From: Puffinus mauretanicus | Taxonomy: Eukaryota; Chordata; Aves; Procellariiformes; Procellariidae | Length of the DNA: 64,000 nt | NCBI GenBank assembly: GCA_023333565.1 | Contig: JAJKFH010000374.1 | Span: forward strand, 248,001-312,000 | Reading direction: 5' to 3' | Part shown: positions 53,601 through 64,000 of the stretch, piece after piece | Position numbering within the stretch: the stretch's first letter is position 1 | How the letters are laid out: each line of letters begins with the position of its first letter | Position numbers and translations under genes: made by a program | Notes under the pieces: model-generated | What the model was told of the DNA's origin: nothing | The model's input: the letters and a program-made list of their open reading frames with translations, nothing else | The model's database searches: none

Positions 53601-54205
53601 TCGAAAGCCCTTTATGCCAGTATTTCTCTCGGCTTTCCCAGCCTGCCAGACCAAAGGGACATCCTTTATCAAAGCACAGATGCGGTGAAGATTTGACCCA
53701 ATTTGCTTGCATTTACTCAGGAGCTGATCTCATTTCCAATTTAATTAAGTTTTCTCACACTTTTGGGCATATCTTAAAGGTACATACCAAGCTGATATGT
53801 GACTCGGGGAATGAAAGTAAATTTGCTTATAGCAAAAGGATTTGGGTGGCAGTTTTAAGAAAAATCAGAGCAGATTTTAAATGCAGGTTGAAATGCAGCT
53901 CTTGAGGGCAAACAGTGTCATCTGTTGGGAAGAGAGGGCAGGTAACAGGCTTGTAACCTAAATGGCAGGCTTGAAAATCCTATTTCAGGTGTGAAAGTAT
54001 CGGCGGGATGCTCTGATTTCCACCTTTGTGCCCTTTCCACGGGAAATGTGGCAGAGCTCTGTGCTCCCTGATCACAGACCCGTCCCAGGACCTGGGAAAG
54101 GGGCAGATGTCCCACACCCCTAAGCTTGCTCCCAGGCCTCATGCAAGGGGGCTGTGCGGTCTCTGTGTGGGGTGCAGTGCTGCATTCTCCTTTGTATCTC
54201 TGTGG
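47641..54205. other. intergenic between DNASE1L3 and ABHD6, no recognised gene
   Basis: Mostly GC-rich sequence with many chance open frames, up to about 235 codons, none resembling a known protein. A 10-bp perfect hairpin lies at 48112-48140. From about 51060 to 51720 composition switches to AT-rich, CNE-like sequence, and a similar stretch lies at 53560-53910. Confidence 0.55.
51060..51720. other. candidate conserved noncoding element (composition only)
   Basis: About 660 bp of AT-rich sequence with short A/T-tract motifs, such as a TTAATCTTTATTTATAA segment. It sits inside GC-rich flanks and has no repeat structure and no long ORF. This resembles vertebrate enhancer-type conserved elements. 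Conservation cannot be tested from one sequence. Confidence 0.3.
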
Positions 54206-55382
54206 CAGTTGTATCGCATCCCCTTTACACCCCTGTTGTAACCCCTGTTGTATCCACCCTTGTATCGCCTTGTTGTAGCCCTGTTGCAGCCATCTCACAT
54301 TCCCCTTTTTTATCCCTGTTACATCCCCATGGCAACCCCATTGTACAAATTCTGTAGCCTCATTGCATCCTCCTTGTATCCCTGCTGTGTCTCCTTTGCA
54401 TACCCCCTTACATGCCTATTGCAGCTGCATTCCCCACTGTACCCCCTTGCGCCCCATTGCATTCACCCTCTTGCACTCCCTGTTGCATTGCCTCTTGAAC
54501 TGCTGCATTGCATCCCTGTTGCAGCCATGTTGCATTGCCTCTTGCACCCCCAATTGGAGTGATACTGCATCCCCTTAAGCATCCCCACTGTATCCCTATA
54601 CAGCTGCCTTGCATTCCTGTTGCACCCCTGTTGTATCCCCCTTGTACCCACGTTGCAGCCTCATTGCAGCCCCCTCCACCCTGTGGTATCCCCTTCACAC
54701 TCCCTTTGCACCCCTATTGTATCCCCCTTGCAGCGTCTTTGCATCCCCCACCGCCCTCCTGTTGCATCCCCCCTTGCACCCCTGTTGTATCCCCCATTGC
54801 AGCGTCACTGTGTCCACCTTGCAACCCCATGGAAACCCCATTATGTCGTGCAATTATACCCCTGTTACATCCCCCTTGCACCCCCACTGCAGCCCTACTG
54901 AATTCCCATCAGATTTCCCGTTACAGCTCCACTGCATCCCCCTATTGCAGCCCCTCTTCCACCCCTCTTGCACCCCTCCTTGTACCCTCGTGGAAGCCCC
55001 ATTACATCCCGTCCTTGCAGCCCTGTTATATCCCCCTTGCACCCCGCTGCAGCCCTATTGCATCCCTCCCTTGCACCCCCACTGCAGCCCTATTGCATCC
55101 CCCATTGCAGTCCGCCTTGCACCCCTGTTGTACCCCTCCTTGTATCCTCATGGAAGTCCCATTGTGCCCCCCCTTGCACTCCCGCTGCAGCCCTATTGCA
55201 TCCCCACTTTGCACCTGCATAGAAGTCCCATTACATCCCCCCATTGTAGCCGCCTTGCAGCCCCTTTGCACCCCCGTTATACCCCCACTGCAGCCCTATT
55301 GCATCCCCCCCTTGCTCCCCGTTGTACCCCCCCATTGCACCCCCCTTTCACCCCCTTGCAACCCAGTTGTATCCCCTCTACA
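54206..55382. repeat. degenerate C-rich minisatellite adjoining the ABHD6 CpG island
   Basis: About 1.2 kb built from variants of an 11-13 bp unit of the form TTGCAxCCC(C)n, such as TTGCATCCCC, TTGCAGCCCTA, TTGCACCCCTG and TTGTATCCCC. Higher-order groups such as ACTGCAGCCCTATTGCATCC recur in the 3' half. The plus strand is C/T-rich and the minus strand G-rich. Because the unit contains few stop codons, long open frames run through all three plus frames; they are an effect of the repeat, not a protein. The array passes directly into the CpG island at about 55.38 kb. Confidence 0.9.
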
Positions 55383-55690
55383 TCCCTCCTTTCTCATCCC
55401 CCCCCCCGCACCGCGCACAGCCGCGCTGCATCCCCGCCGCGCTCCGCTGCGCCCCCGCGGAGCCGCCCCGGTACCGGCGCGGAGGGAGGGAGGCGCAACG
55501 GAGCCGCCGCGTTTCGCCGCCCAGCGCTGCCATTGCGGCCCGCCACGGCTCCGATCGGCACGGTGAGAGGCGCGGGGGGGGGATACGGGGCTGGCGGTAG
55601 CAATGCCAGGACCGGGGGGGGGCAGGGGGGGTCCCGGACGGCAGGACGGCGTCCGGGGCCCCCCCAGTTCCAACGCTGGCGGTGGGGAGG
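55383..55690 (+). promoter_or_regulatory. ABHD6: CpG island, candidate ABHD6 promoter and first noncoding exon
   Basis: About 300 bp of very CpG-dense sequence (GCCGCGCTCCGCTGCG, GCGGAGCCGCC, TCCGATCGGCACG), with no TATA box. A good splice donor, CACG|GTGAGAGG, follows position 55562 on the plus strand, so a noncoding first exon ending there is plausible. ABHD6 is the next gene downstream in the correct orientation and its coding start is 5.4 kb away. The link to ABHD6 is inferred from position. Confidence 0.6.
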
Positions 55691-58600
55691 AAGAGTGAGC
55701 AGGAGATCAGAGGCGAAGCCAAAATGCAAGAAATAATTTAAAATATATGGGGTTTTTTAATATTTAATTAATTTGCTTCAAAATTTCCCCTCCAAAATAA
55801 TCAGAAAACGGGGCACAAAGGGAAGGAGAGCGGTGCTGCATCTCGGCTGCTGCTATTTGGAGGATGCATTTGGAGGAGGGCTGTGTGCTGGGAGAGAGGA
55901 CCTGGAGGTGATCCCCCACTACCCCTACTCCATCCCTCCCCATCTCTTTCCTACCCCCTCCACCCTGGAGAGGGCTGAGTCCGAGCGCACTCGTGACATC
56001 AGATGTGCCGTGCATCTTCCGCTGTGTGCGTGTGCGGTAGGATGGGGATGGTGACGGGGTCCAGAAGGAGGATGGGCACGTTACGAATTTCTAAACCAGC
56101 AGCTGGCTGGCAGCACAGCCCGCTCCGGTTGTGCTTTTCAACCGCCTCGTCCCCAGGCTGGCTGGCAGTGACACTGACGGCTCGTCCCTGTGTGTTCCCA
56201 GCCTGGGGTGCAGCAGCGGGGCTGGGGGCCAGCCCGGACTCTCCGGCTCACGTTTAAGAGCCGTGTTGCACAGATACAAATTGGTCAGAGATGCACGTTT
56301 TCTGAAACGGCGCTGCAGAATAATGATCTCATTTCTGCCATCTATAAATAAATGAAGGTGAAAGGGCACATTTCCTACTCCCAGCCCTCCGGAGGCTGGA
56401 TTAAGACCGAGAGCTGGCTGGCTGACGGACAGAGATCTTTCAAATATTAATAGCTCTTAAATTATAACTTGACTGTGACTGGCATCTAAAAGATCATGCT
56501 GCAAAATATGCCACTGAAGAATCTTAACATTAGTTATGTCGTCGTTTATGGTCAATATTATTTTTCCAGCCATTGAGGATGCCGAGGAGGAGGCGGTTTC
56601 CAAGGCAAATGGCTTGCTTGCATGTTTTGGGTTTTTTTTCTTACACGGTTAGTGGTGTGAGTCAGGGTTTCTGGGGGCCCCATCTCAGCCGCTGAGGCCT
56701 GTCAAAGCCCCCTGTTTCTGCAGTGGGATCTTAAAATTGGTCGATGTTTCTTCTTCATCAGTTCTTCAAAAAGAATTCAAATATCTCTAAATATGCTTCA
56801 GCTATTCGGAGTTTTTAAATCTATTGTCGGTCAGACATGGGCTGCTCTGGGAGCAGGGAGCGGTAAGTGAAACGCCGAGCCCAGGCAGCAGCCCTGGTTT
56901 TGCAGCCCGGTCCCGATGAGCACAGCCTGATACAACCTTTGTGCTTGAATTTTGGCACGTCCTGTCAGTGAGTGCACACGGGTGATTCTTGCGTTGTGAA
57001 AACCCTCCCTGGCCTTGCACGGGGCTGCCCAGTGCGTTAGCTGCCTCTCTCCCCTTCCCAGCCTTGTGAAGGCTTTTGTGCCGCAGCCCCCCGACGCATC
57101 CCCCAGGTCCCCCTCGCCAGCTCTTGCCCTGCCAGAGAGGTTGGCTCTGAGATCTGCTCTGCGAGAGACGCTGATCCTGGTGAAGAGCCTCCAGGTCTCC
57201 CTGGGTAACAAACCCAGCTGCTTTCACATTTCTGGGATTGCTTTTTTTTTTTTTTGAGCTAAATACAGTTTTTGGTCCCACACGCTGGGGTATGCTGCTG
57301 CTGCTGCATCTTACATGGGGCTTGGAAAAAATCAATATATACACCTGAGTCGCCCTGCTGGGTCTTCTCCAGCCTCCCTGGTGTGACCCAATGAGCTTGA
57401 AAGAGGAAAAAATACCAATGCGGATTCAAACCTTGCTCGCAGTAGTTTATTGTTCCTTTGGCCAGTGGCCCTGGGGGCTGTCATCTACATGCTGTCCTCC
57501 ATAGCAACCCGCAGCCCCCTCCCGCCTCTTGGCCCCTCTGTTTGCAGGTGATGAGGCACCTGCTTGAATTTGGTGGAGAGGAGGAGGCAGGAGACAAGGG
57601 AGATGTGGAGCCTCCCCTTACCATCTGTCCTTGGTCCATCCATCCCGTTACCTGGGGTGACTTGTCTGGGGGGTCCTCCCAGGCGGGATGCAGGGGCCGC
57701 GGTGATTAGTGCCTGCGGCTCGGCTGCTGGCATGGGTAACCGGTGCTCCTGGTTTGGCATCCCTGCCAGGTGCACAGCCCACTTGGCCTTATTGCCACCG
57801 TGATCACACAGAATTTATCAGACTTGCCTAATTGATGTTTGCAAGTTAATTTATGAGGTACTTGGAGATCCTTCCAAGAAGGCAGTAGCAATGCTTGGGG
57901 CCGTTGGCTGTGACTCTTGGTCACAGGGTGCCTCAAAGTGATGGATGAGCTGTGGTCTGAAGTCTTACAGCTACTACCACGGGGCTTGGTTTTATTTCTA
58001 AGCCCATGATGTCTCTCTAGTCCATAACAAAGGACTGTGCCAGGGTCTGGAGCAATGCTGCCTGCTCCCATACCCGGTGCTGGTGGGGCAGGGAGGGTGC
58101 ACATCCCCTGGGCAAAGCACCATCGGAGGGGGTTGGCACTGCGGGTGCTCCCATGTGGCTTTAGGGAGCCGCAGCGCTGCTGGGTGCGGGGGTGGTTTTA
58201 TGGGGCTGGGGGTGCTGGGGGCCAGGATGATGGTGGCTGCCCCTGACCGTGGAGCTGGGCCTGCCAGTGTTTCCCTTCCCGCTGCCTCCATCGGGGGTAA
58301 CCATAGAAATCGGTGGCGATGCTCTGCCCACGCAGAAGGAGGCTCGGCCGTGCTGCGGGGCTCCCCAAGCATCCTCCCCCCCAGGCACCCATGGCCGGCG
58401 GGGGCCCTGAGCGGGGCTTGCTGGGTGTGCATGGCCGGCATTGGGCGCTGGGGCTCACGTGGTGAGCGGCGGCTGCCATGGCCCTGCCGAAACGCTCCGG
58501 TACGATGGGGCCGGGAGCCCCCTGGGGCACCCCTCGCCCTGCAGCCACGGCAGGGGAGATCTCTTGGGGATTGCGGGGCGGCTCCGGTGTTCCCGCTGCG

Positions 58601-59160
58601 CCTCCAGCTTGAATTTCCACGGCCAAAAGCTGCCGGCGAGTTCAGGCCAGCGTTTTCCTGCCTCTCCGGTAATTTCCTGCGGCTGCGCTACCCTTCAGCC
58701 TGACCCGCCCAGGGAAGGCTCGGGGGGGGCACTGAGAGCGCTTGGAAAATTACATTTAAGACGAAGAGGAAGGGGATGGGAAGCAGCTTAGCTGGCTTTG
58801 TTCTAATAGCTGTAATCATCCAAAGCGCAACCATGAGCCCCGTTTCGCTGGGTGCGGCACAGCCCTGCCGCGGCGGGGGCTGCTGGCATCGGCTCTGCCC
58901 GCCGCGCCGCGCTTCGTCTCCGATGGCAGCTTGCACTTTGTTCCTGCTTGGAACAAGTGCCCTTGTTTGGCTTTATTATACAAGAGACTGTATTTACATA
59001 GACAGGGGAAAGGTTGGTCAGGAGGTGAAGATGAGGCGTCTTGAAGGGAAGCCGGTGGCTTAAATACCCCAAACTCGCCGTCTCGCCTGGCTACCAAGTC
59101 TGAAAGGGGGAAAAAAAAGCAGGAGTGCGATTTTAACCTTTTTTTTTCCTCTTCCAACAG
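55691..59160 (+). other. probable ABHD6 first intron, no recognised gene
   Basis: No coding exon was recognised. The stretch 56400-56580 is AT-rich and CNE-like (CAAATATTAATAGCTC, AATATTATTTTTCC). The region 58050-58700 is GC-rich and could hold an alternative promoter. Confidence 0.45.
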
Positions 59161-59228
59161 TGTTTTCAGACGCCGCCGCTACCCAGAGAGCAGGACCTGT
59201 GCCGAGAGGAGGAGGGGATCTCTGCAAA
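59161..59228 (+). other. ABHD6: candidate noncoding 5'UTR exon of ABHD6
   Basis: A 68-bp segment is bounded by a strong acceptor (a long pyrimidine tract ending CCTCTTCCAACAG) and a GTAAGC donor. It contains no ATG, as suits an internal 5'UTR exon. No transcript evidence is available to me, so it remains a prediction. Confidence 0.4.
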
Positions 59229-60840
59229 GTAAGCTGGGCTTTTTAAAGGCTTTCTCCTTCTTGTTTTGCTTTCCAAGAGCGGCGGAGGCGGCGGAGGCGG
59301 AGGCGGTGACCCCGTGCTGGGGAGCGCAGGGGCTCCCACCGCCCCCCGCTTTTCCCGTGCTTTCTGCTAGCTGCAGCCTTCTCTTGTACGGGTCGCTGAT
59401 GGGGATGATGGCGATTTTCTGTGCTTAATTTCTTCCCTGTTTTAGTGACATAGCAAAAGGCAGCAAGCGCTCTCGGGTGGGCTCCCGCGCAGCCCTGCTC
59501 TCATGTACAAGGTTTATCTGTTGCACAAATTGTTTATCTATGAATAAGCCACGTAGAGATCAAAGATCTTTCTACAAAATGTTAATTAAACGAATAACAG
59601 TGTGTTGTTGAGGCTTGAAGAAGGAAATGAGGTTTAGCTTTGTTAAGGAAGTGCCTGGTAGAAATATTTATAGTATTCCTCAAATTTCTGTTATTCCTAT
59701 TTTCCCTGGGGCAAGAGGGCAAACCTGGCTGTTGCCTCAGAGGTTCTGTAAACCGTTTTTCCTGGTCGTGTGTAATGTGGGGGTTTGATGTGATCTGGTG
59801 TGATGGCGTCAGAGGGGGAGAGGATGTGACTGTTGTGATTCGGTTCCTGCTTCACGGAATAACATACATTATACCACATACCGCCGTGAGTCTTGCAGGA
59901 AACAGAAATAAATCTGCCTGTCCTGGCACGGAGAAATGTGATGGTGATGATGGAGGGGGGATGGCTGGTGGGAGAGCAGGCATTGGAAACATCTCGTTTT
60001 AGAAATATGTGACAAAAGAGCTAGCGCGCGGAAAGGGCGAGACATAAGTTGGTTAGCAGCCGGAATTAGAGGAGATGTGTGTGCGACAGGGTTTAATCTC
60101 TTAATGAGAAAAACATATCCCGGCTGCCTGTGGTGGGGCGAGTTCAGGGACGAGCCCGTGTTGTGCGAGAGCTCGTCCTTGCACCCTGTGTCCTCTGCCT
60201 GCCGCCCCTGAGATTTGTCTGAAGGATGCTCGGGAGCCGGGATGAGACCTGTGATCGACAGCCACTGCAAAATGCCCGCGGGGCAGGAGCAAGGACATAG
60301 GGACGGGGATGAATTTGTCTCAGATAAGGGCTGGCCGCCAAAGAGCACCCTGCCAGGTTTTTTCCTTCAGTTCTCGAGCCCATTAATAGGCTCTGCTCCC
60401 TTGATTAGTTGGTGCCTGTGCGGAGCAGTAATGAGAGCCGGGCTCAAGCCATCAATTCTAGGTCAGTGGTTGTGTGCTGGGGATTTGGGATCGGGCAGGG
60501 GGAGGGGAGACGGAGCTGGACACCTGCCTCCAAAAAGCAACGTGGAGCCTGTCTTAAGGCAGCCCTGCCTGCACCCAACCGGGGGGAAAGGCTGCCTGCA
60601 CCCATCAGGGGGGCTCTGTGCTTCCCCCGTCTGCAAAGTGCCCCAAGGGCCATGTTGCACCCCATTGCCCCGGACATGGTCCGTGCCTGTTAGGAGGCTC
60701 ATTGCCCGTTTGGGACGTGCTCTCCTGAGAGGATAACATTGCAATAATTAGATCCATTAAGGAGCCAGAAGAAATAATCGAGTTTTAAAACTGAAAGAGA
60801 CTTTGCTGTGCTCCTGAGCAGTATCCTTTGCCTCTTGCAG
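59229..60840 (+). other. probable ABHD6 intron before the coding exon
   Basis: A (GGCGGA)n-like tract lies at 59279-59306. A perfect TCF/LEF-type site AGATCAAAG lies at 59557-59565 in an AT-rich stretch that may be conserved. No further exon was recognised. Confidence 0.4.
59279..59306 (+). repeat. GGC/GGA trinucleotide-type tract
   Basis: A 28-bp run of GGCGGA and GGCGGC units; short and simple. Confidence 0.8.
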
Positions 60841-60929
60841 AGCCGCTTTCCTCTCTCCCTGGCAGCAGAGATCTCATTTAGCGTCGACTTGTCATCATTT
60901 CTGGTGTTTAACCTCTGATCCTTCCCTAA

Positions 60930-60956
60930 ATGCGGGCAGGTGAGGCTGGGCGGTGA
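60930..60956 (+). other. ABHD6: upstream ORF candidate before the ABHD6 start
   Basis: ATG at 60930 opens an 8-codon frame (MRAGEAGR) closing with TGA at 60954-60956, eight bases before the ABHD6 ATG. It is in the mRNA only if an acceptor upstream of 60930 is used (60841 or 60866). Use of the acceptor before 60940 would remove it. Confidence 0.35.
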
Positions 60957-60964
60957 AGAGCAGC

Positions 60965-61083
60965 ATGGACCTGGATGTGCTGAACATGTTTGTCATCGCC
61001 GGCGGCACCTTGGCCATCCCCATCCTGGCCTTCGTGGCCTCCTTCCTCCTCTGGCCCTCAGCGCTCATCCGCTTCTACTACTG
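60965..61083 (+). CDS. ABHD6: ABHD6 first coding exon, membrane anchor (gene continues past window)
   Basis: ABHD6 is an integral-membrane serine hydrolase facing the cytosol that cleaves monoacylglycerols, including 2-arachidonoylglycerol, and other lipids. This exon encodes MDLDVLNMFVIAGGTLAIPI, then LAFVASFLLWPSALIRFYY, nearly identical to the human N-terminus. Residues 9-30 form the transmembrane anchor. The ATG has a strong context (AGCATGG). The exon ends phase 2 inside the Trp codon at GTGAGT. The catalytic alpha/beta-hydrolase exons were searched for up to 64000 and not found, so they lie downstream. The exon's 5' border is uncertain: acceptors end at 60840 (CCTCTTGCAG), 60865 and 60939. 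Confidence 0.95.
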
Positions 61084-64000
61084 GTGAGTTCATCAGCCCG
61101 GCTGCTCTCATTTTAGTGCAGGGGTGGAATTACGGCGGGTCCCCAGCAGGCCCCTGCACCCTCGCACACAGAGGGGTGCACAAAGGGCCGGTGCGGGCAG
61201 AGGTGGGTGTTCCTGCCCGTGATGGCGACAGGGGCAGGTCAGGTGGGGTTTTCCAGCGGCATAACCGCCTGTGTGTCGCTTTAAGCATCTCTGGGAGAAG
61301 AAAACAGCATTTTCTTATTGCTTTTTTGCTGCTGAGGTTCATGTCTGTCAGGGCAGTCTCAGCTGGGCTGCGGGACATCTCCGAACCTTTCTGGGTTGTT
61401 TCCCCCAAGGACAGGACTGCGGCTGGGAAAAGCATCGCCGTTGCTGCCCATCCCCCAGCCTGGCAGCCCCGGCAGGCTGGTGACCTCCCGCCTCGTCAAT
61501 GCAGCCGTCGGCGTGGGTGTCCTCGGCTCTGCCACGGCTCCCCGGGCTCACGTGCTCCCTCCGCTCGGCAGGCAGGGACTTTTCTCTCGCTGGTAGTTAC
61601 GGACGAGGCTTTTCTCATTCTCTCCATCTCTTCTGGGCTGGAGCATCGGAGAAGATGGAGTGATGCTTCTCCTTACGCCCTTGCATCCCGTCCTTTCCGA
61701 TTAACAGCAGGCAGGCACTACATCCTTCAGTCCTCGCCTGTCCCTGGAAATCAGTGATAAGCACGCTGGCGGCTTTCCTGTCTGGGTTTGTTGGGGAGGA
61801 AAGCTGGAATCACGCTCCCTTCCGAAGCCGGGGCAGCGTCTCACCGCCCGCGCGGGCAGCAGCAGGCAGCGCGGCAGGCTGCCCTCACGTGCCGCTGGCA
61901 GATGGTGGCTCCTGCAGTTTTGCTTACGGGGTGTTTCCAAATCAAAGTGACCTCCTGTGAGAGGAGGACGTTAACCCACCCCAGATGCAGCAGCGTGATG
62001 AAGCCTGTTTTTCTAACGGCCCATTTATTAGCAACATTTTAATCGCAGCATCTGGGGGCTGACAGAGAGGAGGGAGGATGGGATGAAAACCCCAGCGACT
62101 GGATCAGCACGGGAGAGAACTTATTCCCGTTGTGCATCACGTGGGGACCTGCAAGGCCAAACGTCGCTCTGAAAGGAGACCAAGCGTTGTGGCAGCCTCC
62201 TGCCCTGGGGACGTCAGGGTTGGCGCCGGGGGCAGGTCCACTCAGTACCGGGTTTGTCAGTCAAAGGGTTTTTTTTCCTCCGGACATATGAGCGGCCGGT
62301 GGAAGCCAGGGAGGACCCTGATGGTTCAGAGGAAGATCAGGGGAGAAACGCTGCCAGAGCAGAGCGAGTGTGATCGGGGCGAAGCCTTCGGAGGGATGTG
62401 GGCGGGGGTGGCTGGATGGGGCAAAGGAGGCGAGAGGGGCTGATGCCGCGGAGCTTTGAGGAGCCGGGTTGAGCGGGAGGTGGAGAAGAGCCTGCCTCCT
62501 TGTCCTTCGGGGTTGCAAATGAGGGGCTGAGTGAAAATGCACCGTGGGTAGGTCGGTCTGTGTTCAGCTGGGGGAGGGAGCGTGTGAGCAGAGCTCAGCA
62601 GGGCTGTTTTCTTTTGAAGGGTAAGTAAGTGCCCCCGTCTCTCTCCCTTCCAGCGTTTCTGGTAGCATTGGCATCTTGCAGGAGTGACTGCGACGCTCTG
62701 TGTTTCACGGGCATCTCATTTCTTAGGGACAGCGGGCGAGAAGAGCGGGTTTGCCCTTTGTTCTTCCTTTCCTATTTGCTTCTTTCCGAGTTGGCTTTCT
62801 TTGGGGCAAAATCATTGCGTTTCCCCACCGGCAGAGGCCAGAGAGGGGGGCAGGCAGCATGCCATGCTGCCCCCCCTTTCAGCCCCATGCGGCTCCAGCT
62901 TCGCGGCACCGCTTCTGGGAGATCCCCGGCAGGTCCCCAGGGATGCTTCTCCCTTCTCCCACCACTCGCTGCCCCCCTCCTCCTCCTCGCTGCTGGTCTG
63001 CGTGTCCTCAGCTGGCGCGGCCAAGGGTCACGCAGGGCCTCCGTCGCCGATGGCCTCGCTCCCTCCCCTGCAGTTAATGCGTCTCCCTGCCGGGCGTGAC
63101 GTCCAGGGCTGGTCCGCTGACCCCCGCCGCAGAGCCTGCCTGCTCTGCCTGCTCTGCCTGCTCTCCCGCCAGGGGTTAATCAGTTTAGCTGCTGCCGCTA
63201 AGCGCGTTAACACCTTGCGAGGGATCAGTTCAGCTTTGCACAGATTATTTTGCCTTCTGCTGAATTGATCCATCAGGATCAGTTGCTAAAAATGTTATCA
63301 TCTTCCCCATCGGTAGTTTACACCAGTGCCTTTGAGGCGAGGACTCTTAAGACACTTATTCAGGGAGAAATTCACCTCTCCTTGTAGGACCAGCACAGAG
63401 CCGAGATGCTGCTTAAGTCCCACTAACTCCTTCCAAAAAGGGATTATGCTAAAAGAGGATTGCACAATGCATAAGCTTTGAGTGGGCAGAGAGCTAGGAC
63501 AGCCCAGCAGTGTTGGTGACCTTGCTCTTGTGTCTCAAATAAATTCTGATATCACATATAAAAGTATTTGCCGGTATCTTGGCCATCAGGAGTAGCCCGG
63601 TAGTTGTCCTGACAAGGGTTACGTCTGAGCGTAGGGGAAATGCAGAGAAAGCATGCGTGCTCCTCTGTCTTGGACTGCACGTACACATCATGTGTCCAAA
63701 GTGTCACTGATAATCTCTGCCCAGGTCCCCTCTGGCCGGCAGTTTCACTGCATCCTCTTTGAGCAGGCTGCAAGCGTGCGCTGGCAGGAGCTGTCTGCCT
63801 TCTTGCTTTCAGAGGAATAACCCAGGTTTCCTTGGGGTTAGCCCAGTATCTTCTGGGGTGTTTGACCCTGGGTAAGGATGGTCCCCTCCAGTCCTTTGCG
63901 TGTGTGTAAACACGTTTTTAAAGATCGTCTAGTTGGCATATGGGAAGCGGTTTCTGTGGTGCTCCTGGTGACCTGGTTGTTTTGGCTGGGATCGATATGC
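61084..64000 (+). other. ABHD6 intron, partial, no recognised feature
   Basis: Expected next coding sequence (RRTLGM..., then the HG oxyanion and GTSMGG nucleophile regions) is absent. Open frames of up to 255 codons here are in GC-rich intron and resemble nothing I know. A short repeat of TGCCTGCTC (three copies) lies near 63140-63165. Confidence 0.65.

Noticed and set aside
54508..55736. Long plus-strand open frames (352 and 375 codons) rich in Pro, Cys, His and Ile.
   Set aside because: They are readings of the minisatellite in different frames running into the CpG island. The unit contains few stop codons and all frames give similar low-complexity peptides.
31711..64000. Avian CR1 LINE fragments.
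   Set aside because: I looked for the typical 3' octamer repeat (ATTCTRTG) on either strand and did not notice one. A repeat-library search would decide; absence by eye is weak evidence.
1..64000. tRNA, rRNA, CRISPR arrays or bacterial-type systems.
   Set aside because: None was seen. The window is ordinary vertebrate genomic DNA with split genes.

Overview
The window is vertebrate nuclear DNA from a sauropsid, most likely a bird. It carries split genes with GT-AG introns and ordinary codon use, no bacterial-style operons, and compact introns. Three protein genes are recognisable, in the order filamin B (FLNB, + strand), DNASE1L3 (- strand), ABHD6 (+ strand). From memory this is the gene order of human 3p14.3, so the window is a conserved syntenic block. 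The species cannot be fixed from the sequence alone.

Positions 1-31.7 kb hold the 3' part of FLNB. There are 28 constitutive or hinge exons (1206-30148) and one extra cassette exon (6932-7021). The 28 exons join into one uninterrupted frame of 5067 nt: 1688 codons plus stop. They run from the end of Ig-like repeat 7 through repeat 24. The actin-binding domain and repeats 1-6 lie upstream of the window. Three exons whose removal or inclusion keeps the frame match splice variants known from human FLNB: a 30-residue insert in repeat 13, hinge 1, and the 41-residue 'var-1' exon at the repeat 19/20 boundary. A 3'UTR of about 1.55 kb ends near paired AATAAA signals at 31676-31691.

Positions 31.7-41.7 kb are intergenic. 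I recognise no gene there. The stretch contains an AT-rich low-complexity block, a G-quadruplex-type G tract, an 11-bp tandem repeat and some AT-rich stretches that could be conserved noncoding elements.

Positions 41.7-47.6 kb hold all eight coding exons of DNASE1L3 on the minus strand. The spliced product is 307 residues, with signal peptide, complete DNase I-type active site and a basic C-terminal tail. Positions 47.6-54.2 kb are intergenic.

Positions 54.2-55.4 kb are a degenerate, strand-asymmetric minisatellite that runs directly into a CpG island (about 55.38-55.69 kb). This island is the best candidate promoter and first noncoding exon of ABHD6. A second noncoding exon candidate lies at 59161-59228. 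The first coding exon of ABHD6 (60965-61083) encodes its membrane anchor; the remaining ABHD6 exons are beyond the window.

FLNB is an actin cross-linker and scaffold, DNASE1L3 a secreted nuclease, and ABHD6 a membrane lipid hydrolase. They share a neighbourhood, not a pathway. I found no novel multi-gene system. The most useful observations concern FLNB alternative exons and their splicing motifs, and the ABHD6 promoter region with its minisatellite and possible upstream ORF.
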